NCBI GenBank assembly: GCA_025499705.1
Contig: JAFMVE010000028.1
Coordinates: 1 to 64,000 of the forward strand
Direction of reading: 5' to 3'
Length of the DNA stretch: 64,000 nucleotides
DNA from: Carboxylicivirga caseinilyticus
Lineage (GTDB): Bacteria > Bacteroidota > Bacteroidia > Bacteroidales > Marinilabiliaceae
Shown here in pieces: positions 47,501-56,363 of the stretch. The notes beneath the pieces were generated by a model that was given only the letters and a program-made list of their open reading frames with translations, did no database searches and was not told the origin of the DNA. Numbering within the stretch: the first letter of the stretch is position 1; each line of letters starts with the position of its first letter. Both the position numbers and the translations under genes were made by a program.

Positions 47501-48990
47501 CCAATAAAACCATAAAACGATAACTCAATAACTTGCTGACGAATAGGACTCTCTGGTAAACCCATATACTGAGCATATTCTGATGCAGTAAAAGGTCTAC
47601 CGTGGTAATATTTACTACAGTTTTTAAGGCCCTGTAATGGATGGATGGCATCCATTCCCTGGAGTCGGTTATAGAATTCTTCTCTGAAATAACTTAATGA
47701 TTCAAAAAAGGCCTGGTTCTGGGCAGCTCCTGAGATCATTCGTAAATCCATATATTGACTTCCAATCTCCCATTTAATAAGCTCAACATCCATACTGATA
47801 TTATGGAATGTATCAAAGTAGGGGCTTAAAGCAAGACCTTCACCATTCCTGATCAGATGGATTTCATTTAAGTCGGCCATATATTTAAAAATCAGTCCCG
47901 GATGATAAACAAAGGCTGTATCCAACTTAATCTTAATCTCAGTGTCGTTACTAAGAATCTGATCTTTTCGTAGAGCAAAGTATAATGATTTGGCAGTCAT
48001 AAAAACTGTATCGTTTCGCGATATGGTAATTGTTGCCGGATTATCTTCGGTACCTGCACCTAAGAATTTTGCACCATTTTGGGCAAAACCACCTTCGTAA
48101 TCAATGCTGGGGTGAATTTTTTCGATGGTAAATCGCTGTTTGGTTGTAATAAATTTTGGATAAATAGTACTTGCCGGTGAAGTCACCGTCATTACCTTAT
48201 GAGAGACTCTACCATGCAAAGCATGATCGAAATAATGTTTATTATAAAAAAGAACCGAATCAACTTCAAAAGACGGTTTATCCATCTCAACCTGATAACT
48301 ATCGAAGGTCGCATAGACCATATCCGGTTTAAAATCTGATCGTTCCCATGTAATTCTACCTTTATCTCCTTTCCATATTTTATCTAAAGGATAAAAAATT
48401 CCCTTAGTGTCAAATATTATAATACTATCATTTTTAGAGTGACAAACAAGATCTGTTTCGCCAACCTTAATTGCCAACTTGTCGCCATCAAAAAAGTATC
48501 GATAGTCTTTTGTATTACATTGCCAATTTACTGCAGGAGTGGAGAAAATGATATTGCTGGAGATCAAATCTTTGCTAATGCTAAGAAAGCTGATTAAATG
48601 ACGTAAAGCGTATCGTGGTGTTGCCAAAAGACTATCAACAGTACTATGCCATACATTAAAGCTGTTTAAATCATGCTCATTTGTTTTAAATGTCATGATT
48701 GTTGAAAGGTATGAATAGTAATCAGGGTAAGGGCGAGCTCTTTTTACAGCCAGTTTGTTACATGTTTTAATAACCAGATGCTTAAGGGAGTCATCTATTT
48801 CAGGATTGTTCCAGAATAATTCGAAACTCTCCATGTATTCTTTTGCTTCCTTTTTGTTGGCAACATTTGTAAACTTTTCATTCAGCTCTTCCAAAAAAAC
48901 ATCAGGAGAATCACTGAACTTTGTTACTTGTGCCGATATTGATAAAAGTATAAATAGAAATAAAGATAGTGCTAATAAACGTTTAATCAT
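44581..48990 (-). CDS. Very large secreted protein of unknown function
   Basis: 1,469 residues. Signal peptide (about 1-20, ending SISAQ), then no further membrane helix. The N-terminal third is mixed; from about residue 240 on it is dominated by short beta strands with recurring phrases about functionally paired strands and polar turns (for example KLTIDMHNIGLDKETKTFAEG, MRSANLVSKEMDFSDHVVVA), reminiscent of stacked OstA/LptA-like or beta-helix folds. The last 120 residues are charged and helical. I know no named family. Monocistronic, 37 bases downstream of prmA on the same strand, so co-transcription is possible. Confidence 0.75.
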   Translation of the reverse strand: MIKRLLALSLFLFILLSISAQVTKFSDSPDVFLEELNEKFTNVANKKEAKEYMESFELFWNNPEIDDSLKHLVIKTCNKLAVKRARPYPDYYSYLSTIMTFKTNEHDLNSFNVWHSTVDSLLATPRYALRHLISFLSISKDLISSNIIFSTPAVNWQCNTKDYRYFFDGDKLAIKVGETDLVCHSKNDSIIIFDTKGIFYPLDKIWKGDKGRITWERSDFKPDMVYATFDSYQVEMDKPSFEVDSVLFYNKHYFDHALHGRVSHKVMTVTSPASTIYPKFITTKQRFTIEKIHPSIDYEGGFAQNGAKFLGAGTEDNPATITISRNDTVFMTAKSLYFALRKDQILSNDTEIKIKLDTAFVYHPGLIFKYMADLNEIHLIRNGEGLALSPYFDTFHNISMDVELIKWEIGSQYMDLRMISGAAQNQAFFESLSYFREEFYNRLQGMDAIHPLQGLKNCSKYYHGRPFTASEYAQYMGLPESPIRQQVIELSFYGFIGYNVNTDEITIRQRLQDYLLFRIGKKDFDVIRFNSITPGEIVNAQLDLKNYDLNMNGVESISICDHQNVVFFPENKEIILKENRNFVFNGTINAGMLNLFGNGFKFSYEDFRIDMSNIDSLRMKVLSGETDYFGQPLLKTVNNTIAHLSGYLQIDDSDNKSGAKKNPHYPILNSKIESQVFFDRKDIQNGAYDRENFFFTLDPFEMDSINTLTPDNFNFGGVFESNIFPTFRDSLTIRPDYSLGFTRNTPEEGYPIYNNKATFTNHIDLSNAGLKGNGILAYVTTTSHSEEFTFLPDKVTGQAHKFTVDKRVEGTKYPDVQANYVVIEYLPEQEEIWAKTQEENFTMFNKEAQLKGRMKVTPYGSTGAGTFYMRSANLVSKEMDFSDHVVVADSSDFNLAGAEMEGVSFSTTNLISNIDFETRQGTFSSRSGGSRVDFTDNRYISFISEFSWDMDKNDIYMGARGSKGNRFISTHRRQDSLSFYVPMARYDVELKTIYAEEVKQIDVGDANLMLSDGFVTIREDAAIDPLDSVQIILQQDSAFTHVLYDSRVNVIGKYEYNGYGKYDYFNGDGKKLTIDMHNIGLDKETKTFAEGKITEKDLFTFNSHFAFKGDIKLEASYKDLNFSGGAQMLHRCPTGPQTYVRFDSRMDANNVRIPITEESQSFEYSNIYKDFFITKDSTHVYSSFLESREDYSDIPMITGDGYLIYNDKNKSFDIASEYKHANPDSIGKIISFRESDCNILAEGKFDMGIDLDQIKLLSSGTLLDQRDKEEITVSTMLGIDFFFNQEALDVLYTTILNSSAKESKLTKDTFTKRLSELAGRKEAEKLEAERNGTGASEKIHEELKQMLFFSNIDFIWDSGERAFRADGEVDLAYLKEYIVNRKAKVKAEIMRKRSGNSLDMYIEFDENTWVYFTYKNGMMQTLSSNKEYNQIVQALKADDRKQNVGIGEKSFTFIMAPESKKSRFLARFE

Positions 48991-49027
48991 AAGTTAATAA
49001 CTTTTCAGCAATGGCATATAAATCTAA

Positions 49028-49867
49028 CTATTCAGCCAATATATACGAAGCTGCAACCCAATTGTTGTCATTTTTATGTGAAATGTACTTTAACTTGTAC
49101 TTTTCACATTCCTGATTGATAATATCCAGATCTTCCTGGTAAAATCCACTTAGTAATAATTGACCACCTTTAATAAGTGAAGACTGGTAGTGTTTAATGT
49201 CTTCGAGTAGAATGTTACGATTGATATTAGCTAAAATAATATCGAAAGTTCTATTGACTAATCTTTCAGCTCCACCAATTTCGATGGACATGTTTTTTAT
49301 TTTGTTAAGACTAAGATTTTCAACGGCATTGTTATAAGCCCATTCGTCAATGTCTATTCCAACAATTGAGGAAGCCTTTTTCATAGAACAAAGCATTCCT
49401 AAAATACCTGTGCCACAACCCATATCAAGAACCGATTTACCTTTTACATCAGATTCTAATATGTATTGCAACATTTGACTGGTTGTTGAGTGATGGCCCG
49501 TACCAAATGACATTTTGGGTTCAATCAAAATTTCATATTTATAGTTGCCTTCTAAAATATGAAAAGGGCTTCGAACAACACATTTATTTGCAATAACAAT
49601 TGGCTGAAAATAATTTTTTTCCCACTCTTCGTTCCAATTAATATCAGGCATAACTTCGTCTTTAAAACTTAATTTTATGCCCTCTAGTGGATTATGAATT
49701 GATTTTATTAAGGAAGAGTTGTAATCTTTTGAAGGAATAAAGGCATCGAAACCATATTCAGTTTCACTAAAACTTTCAAATCCAAGTTCTCCCATTTGTG
49801 CCATTAACAAGTCACTGGCAATTTCATTGACTGGGGTAAGTGTTACCGCTACTTTTGTATATTCCAT
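49028..49867 (-). CDS. prmA: Ribosomal protein L11 methyltransferase PrmA
   Basis: 279 residues. An N-terminal L11-recognition domain (about 1-85) precedes the class I methyltransferase core with motif I VLDMGCGTGILG (about 145-156), the acidic loop VGIDIDEWAYNNAVEN (about 168-183) and motif IV DIILANINRNIL (about 209-220). FGTGHHSTTSQML (about 121-133) is characteristic of PrmA. Methylates L11 of the 50S subunit. A TACTTTTG box on the minus strand (49878-49885) lies only about ten bases before the start codon. Confidence 0.93.
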   Translation of the reverse strand: MEYTKVAVTLTPVNEIASDLLMAQMGELGFESFSETEYGFDAFIPSKDYNSSLIKSIHNPLEGIKLSFKDEVMPDINWNEEWEKNYFQPIVIANKCVVRSPFHILEGNYKYEILIEPKMSFGTGHHSTTSQMLQYILESDVKGKSVLDMGCGTGILGMLCSMKKASSIVGIDIDEWAYNNAVENLSLNKIKNMSIEIGGAERLVNRTFDIILANINRNILLEDIKHYQSSLIKGGQLLLSGFYQEDLDIINQECEKYKLKYISHKNDNNWVAASYILAE

Positions 49868-49904
49868 CGTTTTTTTGCAAAAGTACTGAAAAGATTCTTT
49901 GTTA

Positions 49905-50903
49905 TTATTCTTTTAGAAATTTTAATAGAGGCTGAATAAACTGATCAAAAGCTTCGATGTGTGGTAAGTGTCCAATGTTTTCAATTTCTATAAGTGTAGC
50001 GTTAGGGATCGCTTTCATTGTTTCTTTACCTAGTATATTATAAAGCCCCATCGTTTTTCTAACATCTTCACTAACCAATGGTTTGCCAAGAGCTGTTCGG
50101 TCACGTGTTCCAATAATAAGAAGAGTTGGAGAACTTACATTTCCAAATTCATAGACAACAGGTTGAGTGAAAATCATGTCATATGTTAAGGCAGCATTCC
50201 AGGCAATGGTTTTGTATTCTGAGTTCAAAGTCCAGCCAGCCAGTAAGTTTACCCATTCATCATATTCAGTTTTCCATTTGTTATCGTAGTAACTTACCAA
50301 TTGATATTTTTTAATGCTTTCATAGTTTTTTTTCAATTCATTTTGATACCACCATTCAACAGGTTTATAAGGGACTTTTAATTTCCAGTCTTCAAGACCA
50401 ATAGGATTTTCCAATATTAGTTTTTCGGTAATTTTAGGATACATTAAGGCAAATCGGGTTGCCAACATACCACCCATTGAATGTCCGAGTATTGCTGTTT
50501 TATTAATATTCAATGAATCCAGTAGAGTCTTTGTGTTGTTTGCCAATTGTTGAAAAGTGTAATGAAAATGATCTGGTTTTGACGATTTGCCAAAACCAAT
50601 CTGATCAGGAACAATCACTCTGTATCCTTCTTTTGTAAGAGCATTAATTGTTGTTTTCCAATAAGCCCCATTAAAATTCTTACCATGCAGTAAAACAATA
50701 TTTCTACCGTTGGGATTTTCCGGTTTAACATCCATATACGACATTTTTAGCTCCTGATTTTGAACAAACAAATTAATGGTTGAGACAGGATATGGATAGG
50801 TGTAGTTGGATAATTCTATGTCAAGCCATTGTAATTGCTTGGTTTGTGAAGAAGTAAATCCGAAAGTGAAAAATGTAATGAGTATGAAAAGGAAGTGTTT
50901 CAT
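49905..50903 (-). CDS. Secreted alpha/beta hydrolase
   Basis: 332 residues. Signal peptide (about 1-19). Oxyanion hole region HGKNFNGAYW (about 72-81), nucleophile elbow GHSMGGM (Ser near 141), acid in IIGTRDRTALG (about 264-274) and the His in NIGHLPHIEAF (about 309-319). The cap between helix 4 and the acid is of moderate size. Esterase, lipase or haloalkane-type chemistry are all possible. Separate from the neighbouring genes by about 100 bases. Confidence 0.88.
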   Translation of the reverse strand: MKHFLFILITFFTFGFTSSQTKQLQWLDIELSNYTYPYPVSTINLFVQNQELKMSYMDVKPENPNGRNIVLLHGKNFNGAYWKTTINALTKEGYRVIVPDQIGFGKSSKPDHFHYTFQQLANNTKTLLDSLNINKTAILGHSMGGMLATRFALMYPKITEKLILENPIGLEDWKLKVPYKPVEWWYQNELKKNYESIKKYQLVSYYDNKWKTEYDEWVNLLAGWTLNSEYKTIAWNAALTYDMIFTQPVVYEFGNVSSPTLLIIGTRDRTALGKPLVSEDVRKTMGLYNILGKETMKAIPNATLIEIENIGHLPHIEAFDQFIQPLLKFLKE

Positions 50904-50954
50904 ATAGTGTAGTTTAATGTTTTTTGTTTTTATTCTGAAGTGCCTATGAATTCA

Positions 50955-50994
50955 TTAAAAATGGTTGCCAAATAATTTCGACAACCATTTGTTT
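50955..50994 (-). terminator. Terminator of the aldo/keto reductase gene
   Basis: Arms AAATGGTTG (50959-50967) and CAACCATTT (50982-50990) with a 14-base loop; on the minus strand the stem runs into a T-tract. Confidence 0.75.
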
Positions 50995-51004
50995 TGTAAT
51001 GTTC

Positions 51005-51952
51005 TTAATTACTCACACTATCTAATAGTTGAAGGTCTTCCTTATCGAGATGAATTTGAGCAGACTCAAACAATGTTTCAAGTTGAACATGACTTGTGGC
51101 ACTGGCAATAGGTGCTAAAATATTGGTTTGAGCCAGAAGCCATGCCAAAGATATTGCCGCCTGCTGCGTGTTATGTTTTTCAGCTATTTGATCTAATGCA
51201 TCCAAAATAGCAAAACCTTTCGAATTCATATATTGTTTAGCTCCTGCGCCTCGAACACTTTTGCTTAAATCATTATCTGTTCTGTATTTTCCTGTTAAAA
51301 ATCCGGATGCCAACGACCAATATGGAAAAACACTTAAATCATATTTCTTAACTAGTGGTAGATATTCACTTTCATATTTAGTTCTTTCAACCAAATTATA
51401 ATGAGGTTGAAGAGCAACATATTTCGGGAAATTGTTCTGTTCGGCAATTTCTAATGATTGGATCAGTCTGGTTGGGGATATATTCGAAGCAGAAATATGT
51501 CTTACTTTACCTGCTCGAACAACTTCATCATAGGCAGATAAGGTCTCTTCTATGGGAGTTTTATTATCATCAAAATGGGTATAATACAAATCAATGTAGT
51601 CGGTTTGTAGTCGTTGAAGTGACTCATCAACTGATTTAAGAATGTGTTTTTTACTAATATCAAAACCGTGTTCTTTTGTTTCTGATCCAACTTTAGTTGC
51701 TATAATTAATTCACTTCTAATACCTTTTTTCTTCATCCATTTACCAATGATAGATTCTGAAAGTCCACCTTTACCATTTACCCACCAGGGATAAGTATCT
51801 GCCGTATCAATAAAATTGAAACCTTCATCAATAAAGGCATCAAGAACCTTAAACGATTGCTGTTCATCCAGCGTCCATCCGAACACATTACCTCCCAGGT
51901 TAATATTGCTAACCATGAGCTCGGTATTCTTAATTTTTCTTCTTTCACTCAT
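51005..51952 (-). CDS. Aldo/keto reductase
   Basis: 315 residues. Catalytic tetrad of the AKR superfamily: Asp in FIDTADTYP (about 47-55) with Tyr, Lys in IATKVGS (about 84-90), and His in YYTHFDD (about 122-128). The C-terminal NADPH-binding region has IAPIASATSHVQLETLFE. NADPH-dependent reduction of an aldehyde, ketone or sugar is expected; no pathway gene is adjacent. Confidence 0.9.
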   Translation of the reverse strand: MSERRKIKNTELMVSNINLGGNVFGWTLDEQQSFKVLDAFIDEGFNFIDTADTYPWWVNGKGGLSESIIGKWMKKKGIRSELIIATKVGSETKEHGFDISKKHILKSVDESLQRLQTDYIDLYYTHFDDNKTPIEETLSAYDEVVRAGKVRHISASNISPTRLIQSLEIAEQNNFPKYVALQPHYNLVERTKYESEYLPLVKKYDLSVFPYWSLASGFLTGKYRTDNDLSKSVRGAGAKQYMNSKGFAILDALDQIAEKHNTQQAAISLAWLLAQTNILAPIASATSHVQLETLFESAQIHLDKEDLQLLDSVSN

Positions 51953-52144
51953 AATGTTATTCTTTTATTTTTAAAGGATAGGTATGTAATATTAAAGGAT
52001 TAATATCGGTGTTTGTTCGTTTATTCTTCAACAATATCTTTACCAGAAACCTAACGAATCAATTGTTTCATTTTTAAAATGAATTAGATATTTTTAATTG
52101 ATTTAAGACTTGATTGGTTGTAACTTTAATTAAAAGGATTTAAT

Positions 52145-52864
52145 GTGAAAACTATCTGTATAATATGTTTGCTATTGCTTGTTGGTAATAGAATATTAGC
52201 ACAAGAGATTACGGAACAGTCAGAAAGACATTCATGGTGGTACCCATCGTTAAATTTACTCACGGCAGTTCCATCAACAGAGTTTAGTGAGGCTATTGAA
52301 AAAAATACCATCTGGGGTTTTAATTTCGATACAGCATTCAGACCGTTTAAACATGCCACTTTTTTTCAACCCGGCACCCAGTTTGAATTTCTGTTTCCTG
52401 TTGTTAAAAATGAAACATGGAAAGGGGCACGTATTAACACAACAGGTGCAATTATAAAAGCCAATTTGTTTACACGATTCAAGTTTTACGAAGGTGCTAT
52501 GGTTAGTCCGTTTATCGAAACTGCGTTTGGGCTTAATCTTGGTGCCACATCAACTACAACCAAAATAGTTGATGAAGCAACATTTTTGGAACAATTCTTT
52601 TTAAATGCGGAAGATGAGATTGAGACAGTGACCCTGGTTGAGCATTACGATACTAATTACAATACAATGTTAGGTGTTGGTTGTGTTATTAAACAACTCA
52701 TATCTATACAAGTAAAGTATAATTTTGGTCCTTCACTTGAATACATTAAAAAGGACAACATTATTGTTTCCAGTAGAAGAATCAGTTATAAGCCTGTGAA
52801 AGCTCCGTATCAAACTGTAGAAATAGCCTTGGGTTTTAGCTTTGAATCTTCGTTAAACAAATAA
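52145..52864 (+). CDS. Secreted beta-rich protein, probable outer-membrane barrel
   Basis: 239 residues starting at a GTG (52145); no in-frame ATG lies nearby, while the out-of-frame ATG at 52143 is a shadow. Signal peptide about 1-19 (ending RILAQ). The mature part alternates hydrophobic and aromatic residues as in small beta barrels and ends with the strand YQTVEIALGFSFES. No family name can be given. Stands alone. Confidence 0.65.
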   Translation: MKTICIICLLLLVGNRILAQEITEQSERHSWWYPSLNLLTAVPSTEFSEAIEKNTIWGFNFDTAFRPFKHATFFQPGTQFEFLFPVVKNETWKGARINTTGAIIKANLFTRFKFYEGAMVSPFIETAFGLNLGATSTTTKIVDEATFLEQFFLNAEDEIETVTLVEHYDTNYNTMLGVGCVIKQLISIQVKYNFGPSLEYIKKDNIIVSSRRISYKPVKAPYQTVEIALGFSFESSLNK

Positions 52865-53022
52865 GTTTTATTCCTTCGTTTAAATGATACTCTCATAAGC
52901 TATAGTGGAAATGTTTATTTTTTGATAAAACTAAACCTGGGCAAATAGTATCATATAGTTGTGTCCATATTTTTCAACACATTTCGGACAGTACGCATAA
53001 TGCACAAAATAGTCACTAGCAG

Positions 53023-53418
53023 TTAGGTTTTGATCAGAAAGTCTTTGATCCATTTCTTTATATGAACCGGAACAGTGTTGTATGGTCCATCAAAGACACC
53101 AGCAATAAATTCACCTGTTAAATCTGTATTATTTGCTCCTTCAATGGGATGATTAACCGAATAAAATATTTCTGATTTAAATGCTGAAGGATCGTGAAAT
53201 AGAACCAGAGCATCTGATAAATCGGGATAATTTGCATGTGCTTTATCAGCCAAATCAAACATCTTTTTCATTTTCTTACCAATCATCGGAGGAAAAGGTA
53301 TATGGAGAAAAGTAGGGATTGACTCTTTAATAAAAGGTTTATGATCCCACGAAAAAGTTTTTCGGTCCCACTTGGTTACCTCAAATTTTGGACAGCATTC
53401 CTGTTCTTGAGTTTTCAT
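53023..53418 (-). CDS. Uncharacterised 131-residue protein
   Basis: Soluble protein with an N-terminal Cys pair (QECCPKFEVTKWD), conserved Trp/Phe-rich segment KTFSWDHKPFIKESIPTFLHI and a C-terminal helical end. I associate this opening with a small Bacteroidota family often labelled only as hydrolase or hypothetical, but cannot assign a function. It precedes an accessory region with transposase remains. Confidence 0.55.
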   Translation of the reverse strand: MKTQEQECCPKFEVTKWDRKTFSWDHKPFIKESIPTFLHIPFPPMIGKKMKKMFDLADKAHANYPDLSDALVLFHDPSAFKSEIFYSVNHPIEGANNTDLTGEFIAGVFDGPYNTVPVHIKKWIKDFLIKT

Positions 53419-53728
53419 AGCTTCTTTATGATTAGTTAGGCAGTTTTATTGTGTTTAATCTTTAATATTACAAGTTATGAAGAATGGTGCCGATGTCAAG
53501 TGTAACAGATTATTAATATTGAAAATGGTTCGTAAGGAACTTAATTAAGAAAATCCCACTAAGGTTTGATGATAACAGTGAAAATATTAATTAAAATCAG
53601 TAAAAGAAAAGTATATTGATAACCATTTACTGATTTTTCGTATTTTAATATTAATCAAGACATTCTTTATGTGTTATTTCAATAACAAAGCCTTACATTG
53701 ATTTAATAATCAGATCGTTATTTTTTAG

Positions 53729-53941
53729 ATCGTACCTGAGGATAATATTCATCGTCGACTTTTTGAATTAATCAACTTCAGTTTTGTTTATGGTGAACTC
53801 TTTAGGAAATACTATCACGATAACTGGCGGAATGCAGAAAGTCCTAAAAGATTGTTAAAGTATTTACTTTTAAAAAGGTTACAACTTTTAGTCTTGTTGA
53901 GATCTCTTGTTATAACCTTAATTTTATACGAAAGCACATAA
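53729..53941 (+). pseudogene. IS1182-type transposase remnant
   Basis: Without a start codon, the frame from 53729 reads IVPEDNIHRRLFELINFSFV, then YGELFRKYYHDNWRNAESPK and RLLKYLLLKRLQ before losing similarity. This is the conserved N-terminal region of IS1182/DUF772 transposases (typical form: VPxDNxxRxxxELIDFSFVYDEL...NAESPxRMFKYLLLK). An in-frame TAG at 53726-53728 cuts it off upstream, and after KRL the frame jumps to what may be the 3' end of the element (LITLILYEST stop at 53939). So it is an internally deleted, dead copy. Confidence 0.75.
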
Positions 53942-53966
53942 ATTATCAAGGGATTTTCAGTGCCCT
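53913..53966 (+). repeat. 54-bp repeat, copy A (possible insertion-sequence end)
   Basis: Identical at 48 of 54 ungapped positions to 56364-56417. It follows the transposase remnant in the same orientation and includes its putative last codons and stop. Confidence 0.8.
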
Positions 53967-54003
53967 AGTTGATTCAGTCAGAAGTTTCTTTTTATATTAT
54001 TAA

Positions 54004-54033
54004 ATCCTTATTTTGTTAAAACAAAATAAGGAT
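54004..54033 (-). terminator. Perfect 14-bp hairpin over the lipoprotein stop codon
   Basis: ATCCTTATTTTGTT (54004-54017) and its exact inverse (54020-54033) with a 2-base spacer. It covers the last codons and stop of the 162-residue gene on the minus strand; the tail is AT-rich rather than pure T. Confidence 0.6.
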
Positions 54034-54496
54034 CAATTATATTATCACCCAACTCCCAGATATGTTCTCCATTTAACCAGATATTATTCTGTATTATTGA
54101 ATATTGCGTTCTTTTATATGATACCTCAATGGTATCAATATCGCTCTTATTCCATTGAACATAAGTAATTGGTTTATCGTCTGTTTCTGTATGGTTTAAA
54201 CCAATTCTAATTCGATATTCATTTTCATGTTTATAAATCATAATACCTCGTGGATATGTAGAGTTCGTATTATAAACTTCCTCTGTTTGTCGATCAATAA
54301 CATAGAACAATTTAATTTCGGATTCCTTATAATGATTTGTAGTTGTGTTGTCTAATAAATCTTCATGATTAGCATTATAAAGTGAAAATTCTATGGCTGA
54401 ATATAAATTAAATTGATCATCACTTGCTGTCTGATCATCTGATTTACTGCAACTCCAAAGTGTAATTATAGCTATTAAAATGATTATTTTTTTCAT
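54008..54496 (-). CDS. Small lipoprotein next to the C10 peptidase
   Basis: 162 residues. Lipoprotein signal with Cys 16 (TLWSCSKSDD). The mature part is beta-rich (YSAIEFSLYNANHEDLLDNT, EVSYKRTQYSIIQNNIWLNG) without a recognisable domain. It starts ten bases after the reconstructed stop of the C10 peptidase gene, in the same orientation, so the two formed an operon. In other Bacteroidota C10 peptidase genes are often paired with small inhibitor genes; that role here is inference. Confidence 0.7.
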   Translation of the reverse strand: MKKIIILIAIITLWSCSKSDDQTASDDQFNLYSAIEFSLYNANHEDLLDNTTTNHYKESEIKLFYVIDRQTEEVYNTNSTYPRGIMIYKHENEYRIRIGLNHTETDDKPITYVQWNKSDIDTIEVSYKRTQYSIIQNNIWLNGEHIWELGDNIIDPYFVLTK

Positions 54497-54505
54497 AACT
54501 CTTTT

Positions 54506-55704
54506 TTAAGGTCTTATATTATATAGCATTCCTTTATTAATATTAAAATTATAAGTACTGGGGTAAAATCATTGTATTGATACCAACCATTAAATGAAAT
54601 ATTTTCCCAGCCCCAGTTCATATATAAAAACGGAGAATAAGTTCCTCAGGTACAATCATCAAACTGATAAGATGTTTGCTTGTAGCCTTCACATACCCAT
54701 GCATGACCAACTTCTCCATTATCACCTCGTAAAATAACAGGTCGATTATTATTTAGGTTATTAAGAACCGTTTTATAGTTGTAATTTGAATAATCTGCAG
54801 AGCTAAAACCAAATTGGTTTTTTAAAACATTTCCCATGTCAGATGTATAAACAGAAGTACCATCACAATAATATTCAGGATAAGAAGGATATGAATTACT
54901 TATAGCATTGTGAATATCATTAATAAAATTCGCAGTTGTAGATGTTCCATAGGTTAATGGCATTGATGCCCAGTCATAATCTATTGGATATTCATAATAT
55001 CTCATCACCTGTCCCATAGCAATAATCACACATCCAGCAAAAGCTTGCATATTATATCCATCACATTGAATATAGGGTAATGCATCATTAAAACCTCCTG
55101 TTTGATACCAAGTAGAATTCAAAAAAGGTCCAACAGTAACCGTTTCTGTATGTTGATAACATACAACTGGTGGTTCTAATACCGACGTACTTTGGCTCAA
55201 AATACCAAGTGCATCTTCTACTTCTTCCCAAGCTAATTTAACTTTTTTAGATTGTTCTAGGTCTGAATTTTGAATGGTTGAAATTTGCTTTTTTGTATCA
55301 TTTATCCAAAGTATCAATCCTGGCGGGAATGAACTTTCTTTAAAATCAAAATCTCCATTTTCAGAGAACGCTAGTATAGGTGTGGTTCTTTTATCTGCAG
55401 ACACTATAATAAAACCTCCCTCAATGTAATTTATCACATAAAACGAAGTTTTTTCATTTTCATTTTTCACTTCGTTCACAGTCATAATAGTCCTTTTTGT
55501 AGATTTAGAAGATGTACTTTTTATTACACAATTGGGATAATCTTTATTATCAAAATTAACTTCTTCAGCAATTTTTCTTACTAGCGATAATTCTATAAAA
55601 TTCTTATCAATAACGTTAACAGAATCTTCTATTTCTTTTTCCTTTGAGCATGAAATGGTTAAAAATAAAATAAGGATATATAAAACTAATTTGTTTGTTT
55701 TCAT
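54506..55704 (-). pseudogene. C10 family (streptopain-like) cysteine peptidase, broken near the 3' end
   Basis: The intact frame codes 352 residues: lipoprotein signal (Cys 19), a Spi-type propeptide (about 30-165), the catalytic Cys in AFAGCVIIAMGQVMRYYEYP (Cys 225) and the catalytic His in EVGHAWVCEG (His 334). A TGA at 54646-54648 then stops translation. Beyond it the same frame continues with GTYSPFLYMNWGWENISFNG, which is the family's Asn-Trp active-site segment. Further on, a one-base shift near 54559-54561 restores STYNFNINKGMLYNIRP and a TAA at 54506-54508. So the gene carries two separate lesions, and the 352-residue product would lack an essential part. Confidence 0.85.
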
Positions 55705-56363
55705 AGAGTTTAGGTTTTGGTTATTACTAAAGGTATTTTTATAATAATTTGTGCATTGAAATTAAGAACACTTTATTATATTACTACTATTTAATAATTT
55801 CTATTTTGGTTGATTAAAATTGAAACAATAACATTTTAATGTGGTAAATTTCATTTTAATTATACGTTTTGATGCTTATCTCGATATAGATTAAGTATAG
55901 TAAAAATTAGTAAAGCTAACATCTTTGAAAGAATTTATAATATTACGTTTTGGTAATTTACTTTAATCTCTTCAAAATTCCATTATGTTTCTCATATGTA
56001 ATATAAATAGTATTTTCTAATTTTGCAACTAATTATTAATCTGATTATTTTAGGCAATTTTTTTTATATAATGATAGTGCTACACTTAATATACCTATTA
56101 AATATGTTAATCATTTAAGAAAAAAGAATTAGAAATTACATTAATAATATTATCTCAAAAAAATCAGTAATTTGGTATTTTCTTGCTATTAATTTAACAT
56201 ATGGTATAGTGTGATCATGTTAATCCTGTTTGTTTAGGTCATTTGAATAATAGTCTGGACTGAATACTGAAAGCAAGATTAAGGATTATTGAGGTCACTC
56301 TTTTATAGTGAAGTCAAATTATTATAATAAATTACACGTTTGGTTAGTTGAAAACTTATACTC
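55705..56363. other. AT-rich intergenic stretch without a supported gene
   Basis: About 660 bases, very AT-rich, no frame with family resemblance on either strand. A near-consensus -7 box (TACCTTTA on the minus strand, 55724-55731) could serve the C10 gene. Its right end is the second copy of the 54-bp repeat. Confidence 0.5.

Noticed and set aside
54646-54648. Selenocysteine or programmed readthrough at TGA in the C10 gene
   Set aside because: No selenoprotein element is visible and a second, frameshifting lesion lies downstream, so decay is simpler.
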